DNA from: Candidatus Woesearchaeota archaeon
GTDB lineage: Archaea > Nanobdellota > Nanobdellia > Woesearchaeales > SM23-78
DNA: 64,000 nucleotides
Direction of reading: 5' to 3'
Assembly: GCA_016935175.1 (NCBI GenBank)
Contig: JAFGRK010000016.1
Coordinates: 1 to 64,000 of the forward strand
Shown here: positions 28,273-38,614 of the stretch, piece after piece
Layout of the letters: the number at the start of each line of letters is the position of its first letter
Numbering within the stretch: position 1 is the stretch's first letter
The notes under the pieces: generated by a model
The model's input: only the letters and a program-made list of their open reading frames with translations
The model's database searches: none
What the model was told of the DNA's origin: nothing
Translations under genes and position numbers: made by a program

Positions 28273-29337
28273 TCATTCCTCCTTATCCTTTCCCAAATAC
28301 TTGAACCAGCTCTTGGTAGCCTTCTCAATTGATTCCTTGTCCCAGACAGGCACGCTTCTCCAGTACTCTATGTTCTTGAGCATTATCTTGACGCCCTCTT
28401 CAAAGCTAACTTCAGGCTCCCATTTCAAGAGCTTTTTTGCCTTGGTTATATCTCCATGAGTTGAATCAGGCTCCCCAGGCCTTTTTGGCAAGTGCTCTTT
28501 TGGATAGCTTTTTCCTCCTATGAGCTCTGCAAGATAATTTATGCTCTGTGGCTTGCCAGTAGCGATGTTAATGATTTCATCAGTCACTTCTGACTCTGCA
28601 GCTTTAAAGCAAGCTTTTGCAATGTCAGTCACAAATGTGAAGTCTCGGGTCTGCTTCCCATCGCCAACAATAGTCAAAGGCTTGTTATGCAGCTTTTGTG
28701 AGAGGAAGACCTTGAACACAGCTCCATATGTGGTGTTGGACCTGGCTCTTGGGCCGTAAACATTGAAGAAGCGCAAGGAAATCACAGGCAATCCATACAA
28801 TTTTCCCCAGAAGAGCACATACTCCTCGCCAACATGCTTAGTAAAAGCATAAGGATACTCTGGCCTAACTTCAGCCACTTCATTTGTAGGGTATTTGTCA
28901 GGAATCCCATAGCAAGATGATGATGCAGAATAAACAAATTTCTTTAAGCTAGGGCAGTATTTCCTGCAAGCCTCAAGCACGCGTATAGTTGCAGTGACAT
29001 TGGCTTGGTGGTACTTGAAAGGCTCTTCAATTGACGGCACAATGTCTGCTAATGCTGCCAGATGGAAAACATAAGTTGCATCCTTGAACAGCTTTTCATT
29101 GAACTGTCCTGCTAGCTCTATGGTATGGAACTCATAATTAGGGTTATTTTGGAAAAGCTCTACATTGTCAAGCTGGCCATTAGCCATGCTATCAATCCCC
29201 AATACCTTAAAGCCTTTGCTTAGAAGAAGCTCAACAACATGGCTTCCTATGAATCCTGCTGCTCCTGTGACCACTGCTTTTTTTGCATCCTTAGATGCCT
29301 TTGCCTTATTTTTTTGCTTTGCCATTTTCTTTTCCAA
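28273..29337 (-). CDS. NAD-dependent epimerase/dehydratase (UDP-sugar epimerase-like)
   Basis: VVTGAAGFIGSHVVELL; YSASSSCYG; YPYAFTKHVGE; FFNVYGPRAR. Confidence 0.88.
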   Translation of the reverse strand: MEKKMAKQKNKAKASKDAKKAVVTGAAGFIGSHVVELLLSKGFKVLGIDSMANGQLDNVELFQNNPNYEFHTIELAGQFNEKLFKDATYVFHLAALADIVPSIEEPFKYHQANVTATIRVLEACRKYCPSLKKFVYSASSSCYGIPDKYPTNEVAEVRPEYPYAFTKHVGEEYVLFWGKLYGLPVISLRFFNVYGPRARSNTTYGAVFKVFLSQKLHNKPLTIVGDGKQTRDFTFVTDIAKACFKAAESEVTDEIINIATGKPQSINYLAELIGGKSYPKEHLPKRPGEPDSTHGDITKAKKLLKWEPEVSFEEGVKIMLKNIEYWRSVPVWDKESIEKATKSWFKYLGKDKEE

Positions 29338-30271
29338 GCTCCTTGATAGTCTTGATAATGCTTTCCTGGCTTATCCCGAGATATTTCATGAGGCTGTCCT
29401 GTGAGCCATACTTCTCAGGGAAAACATCATTTATGCCTATCCTCTTGAATCTTTTTGCAGTGCTAAAATTAGCCTCTGCCAGCAGCTCGCTGATTGCGCT
29501 TCCAAGCCCTCCAATAATGTTATGTTCTTCCACGCTCACAATGACAGGAGCCTTGCTTGCAAGTGAGAGTATGGTTTTCTCGTCTAGCGGCTTGACAGTT
29601 GGCACGTGCACCACTGCTGCTTTTATGCCTTGTTTTGCCAGTTCATCTGCTGCTTCAAGGCTCATCTTCAAGCAAATGCCTGTGCTTATGATAAGAGCAT
29701 CATTGCCTTGTCTCATCGGGTAAGCCTTGCCGATTATAAAAGGCTCTTTTGGGTTTGTTACAATTGGATCTCCGCCCTTTCCAAGCCTGATATAGATTGG
29801 GCCTTTATGCTCAACTGTGGTTGGCACAAGCCTTTTCATCTCCTCTGCATCAGCAGGGCAGAGGATGGTCATGCCAGGGATGGCTCGCATTATAGCTATG
29901 TCATCAGTTGCTTGGTGAGTAGGTCCAAGAGGAGCATACACTAGCCCCCCGCCATTGCCAATAAGCCTTACATTGAGATGGTGAAGCCCTAGGTCTAGCA
30001 CTACCTGCTCAAAGTTTCTCCTGGTGATGAAAGTGGCTATGGTGTTGAAATATACTATCTTGCCTTCAAGTGCAAGTCCTGCTGCTACTCCTGTCAGGTT
30101 CTGCTCATATATTCCTTCTATGAAAAATCTTTCAGGGATGTCTTTTTTGAACTCATCAAGTGTTCCTGCGCCTACATCTGAGCCTATGAAGAATATTCTC
30201 TTGTCTTGCTTTGCAAGCTTGTAAACTTCGTTAAGCACTGTTTTTCTCATTTTGCTTTTTCTTCTCCGCAT
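29306..30271 (-). CDS. Transketolase, C-terminal (pyrimidine-binding + C-term) subunit
   Basis: FFIGSDVGAG, FFIEGIYEQNLTGVAAGLALEGKIVYFNTIATF, GLVYAPLGPTHQATDDIAIMR. Confidence 0.9.
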   Translation of the reverse strand: MRRRKSKMRKTVLNEVYKLAKQDKRIFFIGSDVGAGTLDEFKKDIPERFFIEGIYEQNLTGVAAGLALEGKIVYFNTIATFITRRNFEQVVLDLGLHHLNVRLIGNGGGLVYAPLGPTHQATDDIAIMRAIPGMTILCPADAEEMKRLVPTTVEHKGPIYIRLGKGGDPIVTNPKEPFIIGKAYPMRQGNDALIISTGICLKMSLEAADELAKQGIKAAVVHVPTVKPLDEKTILSLASKAPVIVSVEEHNIIGGLGSAISELLAEANFSTAKRFKRIGINDVFPEKYGSQDSLMKYLGISQESIIKTIKELGKENGKAKK

Positions 30272-31077
30272 ACTTCCTTGTACATCTGCTCATACTCATC
30301 ATCTGTTGGCTTTGGATGGTGCCATTTGGTGTTGTATTCCATGAAAGACACTCCTTTGCCTTTCACAGTGTGGCAGATTATGATTGATGGCTTGCCTTTC
30401 TCCAGAGGCAGCGAGGATAATGCTTTTTTTACCTGGCTGATGTCATGGCCGTCTATCTCTTTCACTGCAAACCCAAAGCTCTTCCACTTGTCTGTAAGAG
30501 GCTCCAGGTCCTGCACTTCGCAAGTCCTGTTGTATGACTGGCATTTGTTATAGTCCTGAATGACTACCAGGCTGTCAAGCTTGTGCTTGCCTGCAAGCAG
30601 GGCACCTTCCCATATTGCCCCTTCATTTGATTCTCCATCCCCAATGAGCACAAACACCTTGTGCTTGGCTTTATCATATCTTGCAGCAAGTACCATGCCA
30701 ATGCCAACAGCTAGTCCATGCCCTAGGCTTCCAGTGGCTACCTCTACGCCTGGTATCTTGGTCTCTGGATGTCCTCCGAGCAAGCCGTCAAGCGCGCAGA
30801 ACCTGTCAAGCTCCTCTTTTGGAAAGAACCCTTTCTCAGCCAAAATAACGTATAGTGCGAGGCAGCCATGTCCTTTGCTTAGGATGAACCTGTCTCGCAA
30901 AGCCCATTTTGGGTTCTTTGGATTATACTTCAGTATGTCATCATATAGAACCCTTATTATCTCGACAATTGAAAATGCAGATGCAGGGTGGCCTTTGCCT
31001 GCTTTCTTCATCATATTGACTATCTGCTTGCGAAGCTCTAGTGATCTCTTGTCAAGCTTAGTGCTTATTGTGTCCAT
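30247..31077 (-). CDS. Transketolase, N-terminal (TPP-binding) subunit
   Basis: GKGHPASAFS, GDGESNEGAIWEGALLAGKHKLDSLVVIQDYNKCQ, GHGLAVGIGM. Confidence 0.92.
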   Translation of the reverse strand: MDTISTKLDKRSLELRKQIVNMMKKAGKGHPASAFSIVEIIRVLYDDILKYNPKNPKWALRDRFILSKGHGCLALYVILAEKGFFPKEELDRFCALDGLLGGHPETKIPGVEVATGSLGHGLAVGIGMVLAARYDKAKHKVFVLIGDGESNEGAIWEGALLAGKHKLDSLVVIQDYNKCQSYNRTCEVQDLEPLTDKWKSFGFAVKEIDGHDISQVKKALSSLPLEKGKPSIIICHTVKGKGVSFMEYNTKWHHPKPTDDEYEQMYKEVCGEEKAK

Positions 31078-32840
31078 CTTAGCTGTTGGTACTCATCAAG
31101 TATTTTTTTGAGCATTTTCCTGGATTTTTCTAGCTGTTCTGCTTGTTTTGCCAGCCTTTCTCGCTCTATGTTGAGGAGATACTGGCTGGGTTTATATCTG
31201 TTTTCATTGAGCGCTGCAAACTGCATAGCAAACTCTCTCCTCTGCAAGTCAACTCCAAGGAACTCATTGAGGAATATGAGGCACCATACCAACCCAAACA
31301 AGGGATATGCGATGCTAACTCTTTGCTTGAGCTGCCTATCCTCCTTGAACAAGGCAATTGATTTTTCATAGAACTCGTGCTTTTGCTTTCCTGTCAGCTT
31401 CATTGCATCATGTAATAGGAAGTCAGATACCAGCTTCATAGGAGAGTCAGTTCCAAAGTATTCCAGGTCCACAAACACTAGCTTTCCATTTTTCTTGCGT
31501 ATAGTATTATGGAACCCAAAATCAGAAGGGCTTATAGTGCGCAGCTCTGGCTTTATCTCCTCTGAGAAGCCTAGTTTTGATTTTGCAGCTTGTTTTCTTG
31601 CCCACTCTAGCACCTTAGCATAGTTTGGCTTGAAAGATGATTCTAAGAAATCGTTAAGCTCTTCGAATATTAGGGCTGAGTTGCTGTTATTGCTAGCTGC
31701 AGCAGCTTCCAATCTCTTCAACCTTCGCTCAATTATATCGACAATTGATTGGAATGAGAAGCAAGCATCAGCAGCAACAGGCAAATATTTGCTTGATGGT
31801 ATTGCTGCAAGCTTCTTTAGCTCAGACATGAACTCAAACACGCAATCCATGTCCTTGGATGTGACCTCTGCAACAGGCTTTCCCTTGACAAACTCATAGA
31901 TTGCTATGTTATGTTTCTCATCCTTGGCAATAGGCTTAGGAATGCAATTGATTTGGTTCTTGTGCAAGAACTCTGAAGCTTTATACTCAACTTCTAGCCT
32001 GTTCCTCTGCTCTTTGGGATGCTTGAAATACTGCTTGGCAAGGTAAATCTTGTTTTTAGTGCTTAACTTGAAGACTCTGCTGTTCCTTCCGCCACCAATT
32101 TGCTCTAAGCTAAGAACTTTTTCTCCTAGCAGCCTTGAACAGGCTTCAATTATCCTTTCTGTGCCAAAGAAATAATCAGCAATATTGCTCCATGAGCTAA
32201 AGCTAAGCACATCACTAGCTATTTTGCCTGATACGATGCCTGAGGCAAACATCATCTTGACAGTGCCTTTTGGAAAACCTGGCTCAGTAAAGACTTCTTC
32301 AAGGTCGTCGATGAAATAAGTGCAGCCAAGCTCCTTTATCCTCGCAATCTTCTCTTGCCTATCAGAGCAGAAAAACACTTGGCCTGGGGAAATCCCAAAC
32401 CTCTCAAAAAAGCAGTTCTGCTCAAGCCAGTTAAGCGCTGCCTTTCGCAGGTTGACTTTGACTAGCTTTTTTTCCTTGGCTGAGGCAGACAGGCCTGGCT
32501 TATAGTTTGAAAATTCAGTCTTGTGGCTGATGATGTACACAGGAATATCATGCTTCTTGCACAAAAGAAAGAAGTCAGCAACGCCTTCAACAAGCTTTGC
32601 CTTGCCCATCTCCTTGCCATAAACTAGAGCTTGGAGCTTTTGCCACTCATTTTCTCCATTGGGCTTTTGCCTTATGCTGTTCCTGATGGCTGTCTTGTCC
32701 TTTGGGGTTTGGGAGCCAATGAGCCCTAAGCTTGTGGCAAGCTCATGCATGCTTTCATCGTAGCTGACAATAGTGTTGTCCAGGTCTACTCCTATGACAT
32801 GTATTTCTTTGGTTATTGCTCCTTTTTTCTTGCCCCCCAT
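31065..32840 (-). CDS. HAD-family hydrolase fused to aminoglycoside phosphotransferase-like kinase
   Basis: N-term VIGVDLDNTIVSYDE HAD motif I and FCSDRQEKIARIKELGCTYFIDDL; C-term SPSDFGFHNTIRKKNGKLVFVDLEYFG kinase catalytic/metal motifs. Confidence 0.75.
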   Translation of the reverse strand: MGGKKKGAITKEIHVIGVDLDNTIVSYDESMHELATSLGLIGSQTPKDKTAIRNSIRQKPNGENEWQKLQALVYGKEMGKAKLVEGVADFFLLCKKHDIPVYIISHKTEFSNYKPGLSASAKEKKLVKVNLRKAALNWLEQNCFFERFGISPGQVFFCSDRQEKIARIKELGCTYFIDDLEEVFTEPGFPKGTVKMMFASGIVSGKIASDVLSFSSWSNIADYFFGTERIIEACSRLLGEKVLSLEQIGGGRNSRVFKLSTKNKIYLAKQYFKHPKEQRNRLEVEYKASEFLHKNQINCIPKPIAKDEKHNIAIYEFVKGKPVAEVTSKDMDCVFEFMSELKKLAAIPSSKYLPVAADACFSFQSIVDIIERRLKRLEAAAASNNSNSALIFEELNDFLESSFKPNYAKVLEWARKQAAKSKLGFSEEIKPELRTISPSDFGFHNTIRKKNGKLVFVDLEYFGTDSPMKLVSDFLLHDAMKLTGKQKHEFYEKSIALFKEDRQLKQRVSIAYPLFGLVWCLIFLNEFLGVDLQRREFAMQFAALNENRYKPSQYLLNIERERLAKQAEQLEKSRKMLKKILDEYQQLRWTQ

Positions 32841-32949
32841 AAAGCACCTATTTATGCATATATGGACTTATTCTGGGTATTTAAAAGTAGTGGATTTTAT
32901 GAGGGGATTACTAAATGCACTAATAGCTAAGAATTATTTTTTAGCCTCC

Positions 32950-33732
32950 TTACCCAAAAACTCCATTGATATAATCCTCTGTGAGCTTGTTTTTTGGATT
33001 CTCAAACAATTGTCTTGTCTTTCCTGCTTCTATAATCTTTCCGTTCAGAAGGTAAATTGCGTCATCAGATATCCTTTTTGCCTGTTGCATGTTATGCGTT
33101 ACTATGATGATGGTCTTTTCCCTTTTCAATTTTACTAGCAATGACTCTATCTTGGCAGTGGCTATTGGGTCAAGGGCTGAGCAAGGCTCATCAAGCAGTA
33201 TCACGTCAGGGTTTATAGCCATTGCTCTTGCTATGCAAAGCCTTTGCTGCTGGCCTCCTGAAAGCCTGAAGGCAGAGACATTAAGCCTATCCTTCACTTC
33301 ATCCCATAAGTCTGCCTTCTTAAGGCTCTCCTCAACTATCTTGCCTAGCTGTTTCTTGTCCTTAACCCCTTGCAGCCTTAGGCCATATGCAACATTGTCA
33401 AATATTGACATGGGAAAAGGGTTTGGCTTCTGGAACACCATGCCTATCTTTTTCCTGAGCTCAACAACATCAGTTTCCTGGCATAGGATGTTTTGTTGGC
33501 AATAATGTATCTCTCCCTTTGCCTTGGCAATTGAGATGATGTCATTCATCCTGTTAATGCACCTCAGAAAGGTTGACTTGCCGCAGCCTGATGGCCCTAT
33601 GAGCGCTGTTATCTTCTTCTGCCCTATCTCAGCATTGACATCATATAGTATTTGCTTGCCATTATACCAGAAATCAAGGTTTTTAACAATAATCTCTTTT
33701 CCTAGCTCTTTTTGTATTTCCATGTTGATCAC
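32950..33732 (-). CDS. pstB: Phosphate ABC transporter ATP-binding protein
   Basis: GPSGCGKSTFLRCINRMND; RLSGGQQQRLCIARAMAINPDVILLDEPCSALDPIAT. Confidence 0.95.
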   Translation of the reverse strand: MINMEIQKELGKEIIVKNLDFWYNGKQILYDVNAEIGQKKITALIGPSGCGKSTFLRCINRMNDIISIAKAKGEIHYCQQNILCQETDVVELRKKIGMVFQKPNPFPMSIFDNVAYGLRLQGVKDKKQLGKIVEESLKKADLWDEVKDRLNVSAFRLSGGQQQRLCIARAMAINPDVILLDEPCSALDPIATAKIESLLVKLKREKTIIIVTHNMQQAKRISDDAIYLLNGKIIEAGKTRQLFENPKNKLTEDYINGVFG

Positions 33733-34586
33733 CAGTCTTTTTTCTTCCTCAGCCTGTATCGTATTATGAAGGCTATGAGGTTGAGCATGAACACCATGAT
33801 TATGAGCACCAAGGCTGTGCCGAGCGCGTACTCATGGGCATATGGGCTTGAGTGTTGGGTTGCCAGTATGTAAAGATGATAGGGTAATGCCATGAATTTG
33901 TCAAAAACAGATGTTGGCAGGTAGGACATAAAAAAGGTGGCTCCAACCATTATTATAGGGGCTGTTTCTCCCATTGCCCTAGAGACTCCTAGTATTGCTC
34001 CTGTCATCATGCCGCTAAGCGAGTGAGGCAGCACATTGCGCCTTATGGTCTGCCACTTAGTCGCTCCAAGTGCATAGCTTCCTTCTCTGAATGATAATGG
34101 AACTGTCTTCAGGGCTTCCTCGCTTGTGGTTATTATCCAAGGCAAGGTCATGCATGAAAGGGTGAGAGAGGCAGCTACTAGTGAAGTGTTAAGGTTGAGC
34201 AGCAATACAAAAACCGCTATCCCGAACAGGCCGTAAACTACAGATGGGACTCCTGCAAGGTTTCTTATTGCCAGTTTTATAATTCTGGTGAACAGGTTAT
34301 CCTTTGCATACTCATTAAGGTAAATGGCAGTGCATATGCCTATAGGGACAGAAACCACAGCCACTCCTATGCCTAATAGTAGCGTTCCTATGATTGCAGG
34401 AAGTATTCCTCCTTGGGTTATGTCCATATGCGACCACATGCTTGTAAGGAACTTGATGCTGATGATACCTGCTCCTTCTTTCATGATAAACATCAGGACA
34501 AACAATAAGATTAGCACTGAGAAGATGGCAGCAGCCCTGAAAAGTGAGAAGTACACTGCTTGTTTAGCTTTTTGGTTTAATAACAT
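33729..34586 (-). CDS. pstA: Phosphate ABC transporter permease
   Basis: Six TM, EEALKTVPLSFREGSYALGATKWQTI, GAILGVSRAMGETAPI. Confidence 0.93.
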   Translation of the reverse strand: MLLNQKAKQAVYFSLFRAAAIFSVLILLFVLMFIMKEGAGIISIKFLTSMWSHMDITQGGILPAIIGTLLLGIGVAVVSVPIGICTAIYLNEYAKDNLFTRIIKLAIRNLAGVPSVVYGLFGIAVFVLLLNLNTSLVAASLTLSCMTLPWIITTSEEALKTVPLSFREGSYALGATKWQTIRRNVLPHSLSGMMTGAILGVSRAMGETAPIIMVGATFFMSYLPTSVFDKFMALPYHLYILATQHSSPYAHEYALGTALVLIIMVFMLNLIAFIIRYRLRKKKDW

Positions 34587-34593
34587 TTGCTAT

Positions 34594-35508
34594 TCACCAC
34601 TTATACCTTCTTGATTGCCTTTCCAGTATCAGGTCTGATATGAGGTTAACAAGGAAAGTCAATATGAAAAGAACCAGGCCTATTGCAAATAGCGAGTTAT
34701 AGTGCAGGCTTCCTTGGACAACTTCCTTTATCTCGATGGCAATGTTTGCAGTCATTGGCCTCACAGGGTCAAAAAATGAGTGGGGCATAGCTCGTGAATT
34801 TCCTGCTACCATGAGCACTGCCATGGTCTCACCCACAGCCCTTCCTAGCCCTAACATTATTGCTGCCACTATTCCTGACAGCGCAGGGGGCAGGAGAGCC
34901 ATCCTTATCATCTGCCATTTTGTAGAGCCAAGGGCAAGGCTTGCCTCACGGAAATCTTTGGGCAGGGAGGTAAGCACATCCTCTGATATGCTTATGATAG
35001 TGGGAAGAATCATCACAGCGACAACAATGGAGGCTGTCAAGGCATTAAGGCCATGGCTTAAGCTAAAAATCCTCGCTATTAACGGTGAAAGTACTAGCAA
35101 GCCTATGAGCCCTAGCACTACTGATGGGATTCCAGCTATCATCTCAACAACAGGCTTTATTGCTTCTCTTACCTTGGGCTTGGCTATCTCTGCAAGATAG
35201 ATGGCACTGGCTATGCCTATGGGGATGGCAATTGCCAATGCGCCAAAAGTGACCATGAGAGTGCCTACTATTAAGCTAAGTATGCCGTACTTAGGAGTTG
35301 AATAGGCTGTAGGGTTCCAATCGCTTCCTGACAGAAAATCAAGCAAGCTTACTTCGCTGAAAGTCTTGGAGCCTGTTACCAGGAGAAAAATGAATATGCC
35401 TAAGAGTATTACCAGCGCAGTTATGCTAATAATTGAAAAGAAATATTTTATTGACTTCTCCTTGATATCCCTTGACCTGGGATTAGATCCTGGCCAGTAA
35501 TGCGTCAT
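34594..35508 (-). CDS. pstC: Phosphate ABC transporter permease
   Basis: DVLTSLPKDFREASLALGSTKWQMI, AIMLGLGRAVGETMAVLMVAGN. Confidence 0.93.
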   Translation of the reverse strand: MTHYWPGSNPRSRDIKEKSIKYFFSIISITALVILLGIFIFLLVTGSKTFSEVSLLDFLSGSDWNPTAYSTPKYGILSLIVGTLMVTFGALAIAIPIGIASAIYLAEIAKPKVREAIKPVVEMIAGIPSVVLGLIGLLVLSPLIARIFSLSHGLNALTASIVVAVMILPTIISISEDVLTSLPKDFREASLALGSTKWQMIRMALLPPALSGIVAAIMLGLGRAVGETMAVLMVAGNSRAMPHSFFDPVRPMTANIAIEIKEVVQGSLHYNSLFAIGLVLFILTFLVNLISDLILERQSRRYKW

Positions 35509-36472
35509 TTTTCTCTTTGTCCCCTGGAAGAAGCCTTATGTAGCCTGATTTCTCAACTATTCCTTGGCCTTGCTCGCTGAGTTCGAACAATAAGAACTTG
35601 TGCAGCTCAGAGCCTTTTGTAGGGGGATTGGCAAAGTATTGGTATAGCACTCTTGAGACAGGGTATTCCTCAAGCTTGCTCTGGTCCAGCGGAGTGATGT
35701 ATTCGCTATTCTCATCTGATGCTATAGGAACAATCTTGACTCCTGGTATTGGCTTGCCTGACTCATCCAACAGGTAGCCTATGCCTGCGTATCCTATGCC
35801 TGACTTGTCTTGCTTCACAGCATCAATTATTGCCTGGTTTCCTTCCATGTTCATCATCTTAGGGGAATAATCTGCTTGCACTACGTGCTCCATGAAGAAT
35901 GCATAGGTGCCAGAAGTGCTCTGCCTCCCATAAAGGGATATCTGCTTATCTTCTCCCCCTAGCTCTTTCCAGCTGGTTATCTCTCCTTTGAATATCTTTG
36001 AAAGCTGCTCCATGGTAAGCCCTTCCACAGGATTATCCTTGTTGACAATGACAGAGAGCATGTCCCTGGCTATTGAGAATTCCTGCACCTGCATGCCCTT
36101 ATCTGCAGCCTGCTTAAGCTCCTCAGCCTTTATAGGCCTTGATGCGTCTGCTATTGGAATCTCGCCATTGATAAGAGCAGCTATGCCTGTCCCGCTGCCT
36201 CCGCCAGTGACAGATATCCTTACTTCTGGAGAGATGGCCTGGTAAGCCTCTGCCATGTTAGAAACCATCTGGAGCAGGGTGTCTGAGCCTTTTATCTCAA
36301 TATTCCCTGGCTGGGACTTTACTGCTTGAGACTGGCCTACTGCCTGCTGGCCACTTCCTTGCGCCATGATATTTCCTGTTGCAGAGCCATTTCCTGAGCA
36401 TCCTGCTATAATGACCAAAGCTATTGCCAAAACAGCGAAGGATACTTTTGTTAAATTAACTGTTCGTTTCAT
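35483..36472 (-). CDS. pstS: Phosphate-binding lipoprotein
   Basis: Lipobox IIAGCSG; IKGSDTLLQMVSNMAEAY; SVTGGGSGTGIAALINGE; SGTYAFFMEHV. Confidence 0.93.
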   Translation of the reverse strand: MKRTVNLTKVSFAVLAIALVIIAGCSGNGSATGNIMAQGSGQQAVGQSQAVKSQPGNIEIKGSDTLLQMVSNMAEAYQAISPEVRISVTGGGSGTGIAALINGEIPIADASRPIKAEELKQAADKGMQVQEFSIARDMLSVIVNKDNPVEGLTMEQLSKIFKGEITSWKELGGEDKQISLYGRQSTSGTYAFFMEHVVQADYSPKMMNMEGNQAIIDAVKQDKSGIGYAGIGYLLDESGKPIPGVKIVPIASDENSEYITPLDQSKLEEYPVSRVLYQYFANPPTKGSELHKFLLFELSEQGQGIVEKSGYIRLLPGDKEKNDALLARI

Positions 36473-36629
36473 AATACCACCCCTTTTTTTTAGGATGCAA
36501 TAAAAGGATAGAGAACCGCATATATTCTTATCCTATAGACAGTATTTATTTCTCTCTTTTGCTATATACTTCTTTCAGCTTAAGGATTTATGCTTCAAGA
36601 GTTATTTGTTGGTTATGCGGGGTGAAAGC

Positions 36630-37430
36630 ATGGGCAAGCATAAGCAAGGCATTTCAATAGTAATACCTACTCTTAATGAGGAAAAGAACATTGATGAGCT
36701 TCTAGCTAACATCATGGGGCTGGAAAAATCCTCTGAAAAACCTGGCGAAAAAACTGATTATGAGCTTGAAATCATAGTTGCCGATGCTAATTCAAAGGAC
36801 AAAACCAGGCAGGTCGCTGAGGCTTATGGCGCAAGGGTCATCCATGGAGGCCTTCCTGGCCATGCCAGAAACCAAGGAGCCAGGTTTGCAAGCCATGAAA
36901 TGGTTTATTTCCTTGATGCAGACGTGCGCATACAAGACAAGGATTTCATTGGCAAGTCATTCCAGGAGTTCAGGGAAAGAAATCTTGATTGCGCAGGCAT
37001 GGATAACTATCTTCTCTGGAGCGGAAATGAGAAAGCCTTTTCAAAATCAGCAGCCAACCTGGTGTTTGGGGTTGCCAATGCTTATATCAAGGGAGTGCAG
37101 AATACCAAGAACCCCAGGGCTGTGAGCACTGCCATGATTGTCAAGAGGCCTGAGTTCATAACTCTGGGTGGATTTGATGAGAACATCTACTGGGGTGAGG
37201 ATTCTGAGCTAGCAAAAAGATTTGCGTCATCCGGCTATAAGTTCGGAATACTTGACTCAGTCTCTATTAAAGTTTCTCCTAGAAAAGCAGTTTCCCAGGG
37301 CTCTGTCAGGTTTGCCAAGAATGTCTTGAGGCTAAATGCTTATAGAAGCAAGCACGGCGAGGTATCAAGAGAGATTTACAACCAGCTCACAGGGATACAG
37401 GATTATTTTGCAAGGGCCAATCCTGGCTAA
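36630..37430 (+). CDS. Glycosyltransferase family 2
   Basis: ISIVIPTLNEEKNIDELL; YFLDADVRI; GGFDENIYWGEDSEL. SD GGGGTGA before ATG 36630. Confidence 0.9.
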   Translation: MGKHKQGISIVIPTLNEEKNIDELLANIMGLEKSSEKPGEKTDYELEIIVADANSKDKTRQVAEAYGARVIHGGLPGHARNQGARFASHEMVYFLDADVRIQDKDFIGKSFQEFRERNLDCAGMDNYLLWSGNEKAFSKSAANLVFGVANAYIKGVQNTKNPRAVSTAMIVKRPEFITLGGFDENIYWGEDSELAKRFASSGYKFGILDSVSIKVSPRKAVSQGSVRFAKNVLRLNAYRSKHGEVSREIYNQLTGIQDYFARANPG

Positions 37431-38535
37431 GAAAATCAATCCTATCATCAAGCTTAATCTTATCATCAAGCGACTCTATTGTCTGTATTATTTGCTCTGC
37501 ATTCCTATGCTGTGGGTTGATGTAGGCAGAGTGCGCTATATGGTAGCCTAGCAACCCAAATAATGCGCTTATTGCAAGGGCATTGGCTCTTCTCACAGGC
37601 CTGAAGTGGCTTATCTTCCTATTCGTTATAAGGTCAATGAAGTTATCAAGGCTCTTCACTCCTGTTCCCATGGAATAATTCTTTTCCTTGAGCTTTTCCC
37701 TGCTTGCCTCTATGAATTGCTTTATCCAGCCATTTACTTCAGCCTGTATAAAGCCATAATCAAGGCTATGCGGGACAATTAAGCTGTTCCCTTGCTTGAT
37801 GTTTTCCCAGCACTCCCTGAAACTTTCCCCTTTTGCAAGGGTAGATTTTATAGGGTGGCCCCTGTGGTTGTCAGAGCTGCTTACAATCCCTTTACTGTAC
37901 TGCTCTGCAAGCCTTAGGGTTATGAGGTTTTGCTTCTCAATCCTACCTTGGTTATAAGCTTCTATCACATCAAATTCCTTGATTATCTGTGGAAGCAGTT
38001 TCCAGTCAGGCTTTTCCCTTGCTTCTGGCCAAGTCGGATGGTTGAGCATGTAAGGCAGCTCTTCTTTTTTCAAATAATCAATGAAGCCATAGAAATCTCC
38101 TTGCTTTGCTCTAGCTTCAAGCTCATTGAAATGGCTGTTGCTTAGCTCATAGACATTGACATGAATGGTGTGAGTATTATTGCTTCCTCCTATGGTTTTG
38201 GGCTTTATTTTTATTTCCACCCCTCTTACCAGGCCTGGCAAGCCTTCTGCTAGCTCATCATACGCATCCATGGTGTCGTGGTCTGTAAATGTGATATAAT
38301 CCCAGCCCTCTGCTTTCATCTTATTATATAGATGCTCAGGGGCAACGCTTTGGGCTGGCAGCACATCGCTTGAGCAGGAAGTGTGGAGGTGAGGGTCTAT
38401 AATCTTGTATCCTTTGGCCAGGTAATCTGGCACTGCTTTTTCTGGCACTAGCTTGCTTAAGTATCCGCCTGTTTGATTTGCTTTGTGTTGATTCATGCAA
38501 AACCTCTTTTTACCTGATAACCTATTTATCATCAA
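37387..38535 (-). CDS. PHP-domain metal-dependent hydrolase
   Basis: IIDPHLHTSCSSD; YITFTDHDTMD; LNHPTWPEA; SSDNHRGHPI. Confidence 0.85.
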   Translation of the reverse strand: MMINRLSGKKRFCMNQHKANQTGGYLSKLVPEKAVPDYLAKGYKIIDPHLHTSCSSDVLPAQSVAPEHLYNKMKAEGWDYITFTDHDTMDAYDELAEGLPGLVRGVEIKIKPKTIGGSNNTHTIHVNVYELSNSHFNELEARAKQGDFYGFIDYLKKEELPYMLNHPTWPEAREKPDWKLLPQIIKEFDVIEAYNQGRIEKQNLITLRLAEQYSKGIVSSSDNHRGHPIKSTLAKGESFRECWENIKQGNSLIVPHSLDYGFIQAEVNGWIKQFIEASREKLKEKNYSMGTGVKSLDNFIDLITNRKISHFRPVRRANALAISALFGLLGYHIAHSAYINPQHRNAEQIIQTIESLDDKIKLDDRIDFLSQDWPLQNNPVSL

Positions 38536-38614
38536 AAAGTAGATATATACCTATGCTTCGTTAAGTATATAGCAAACAAAAAATTTATATATTAGTTCTT
38601 TTTTCAGGTACATT

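Noticed and set aside
33089-35200. Plus-strand ORFs opposite pstB/pstA/pstC
   Set aside because: Antisense to well-supported transporter genes; no independent evidence of coding
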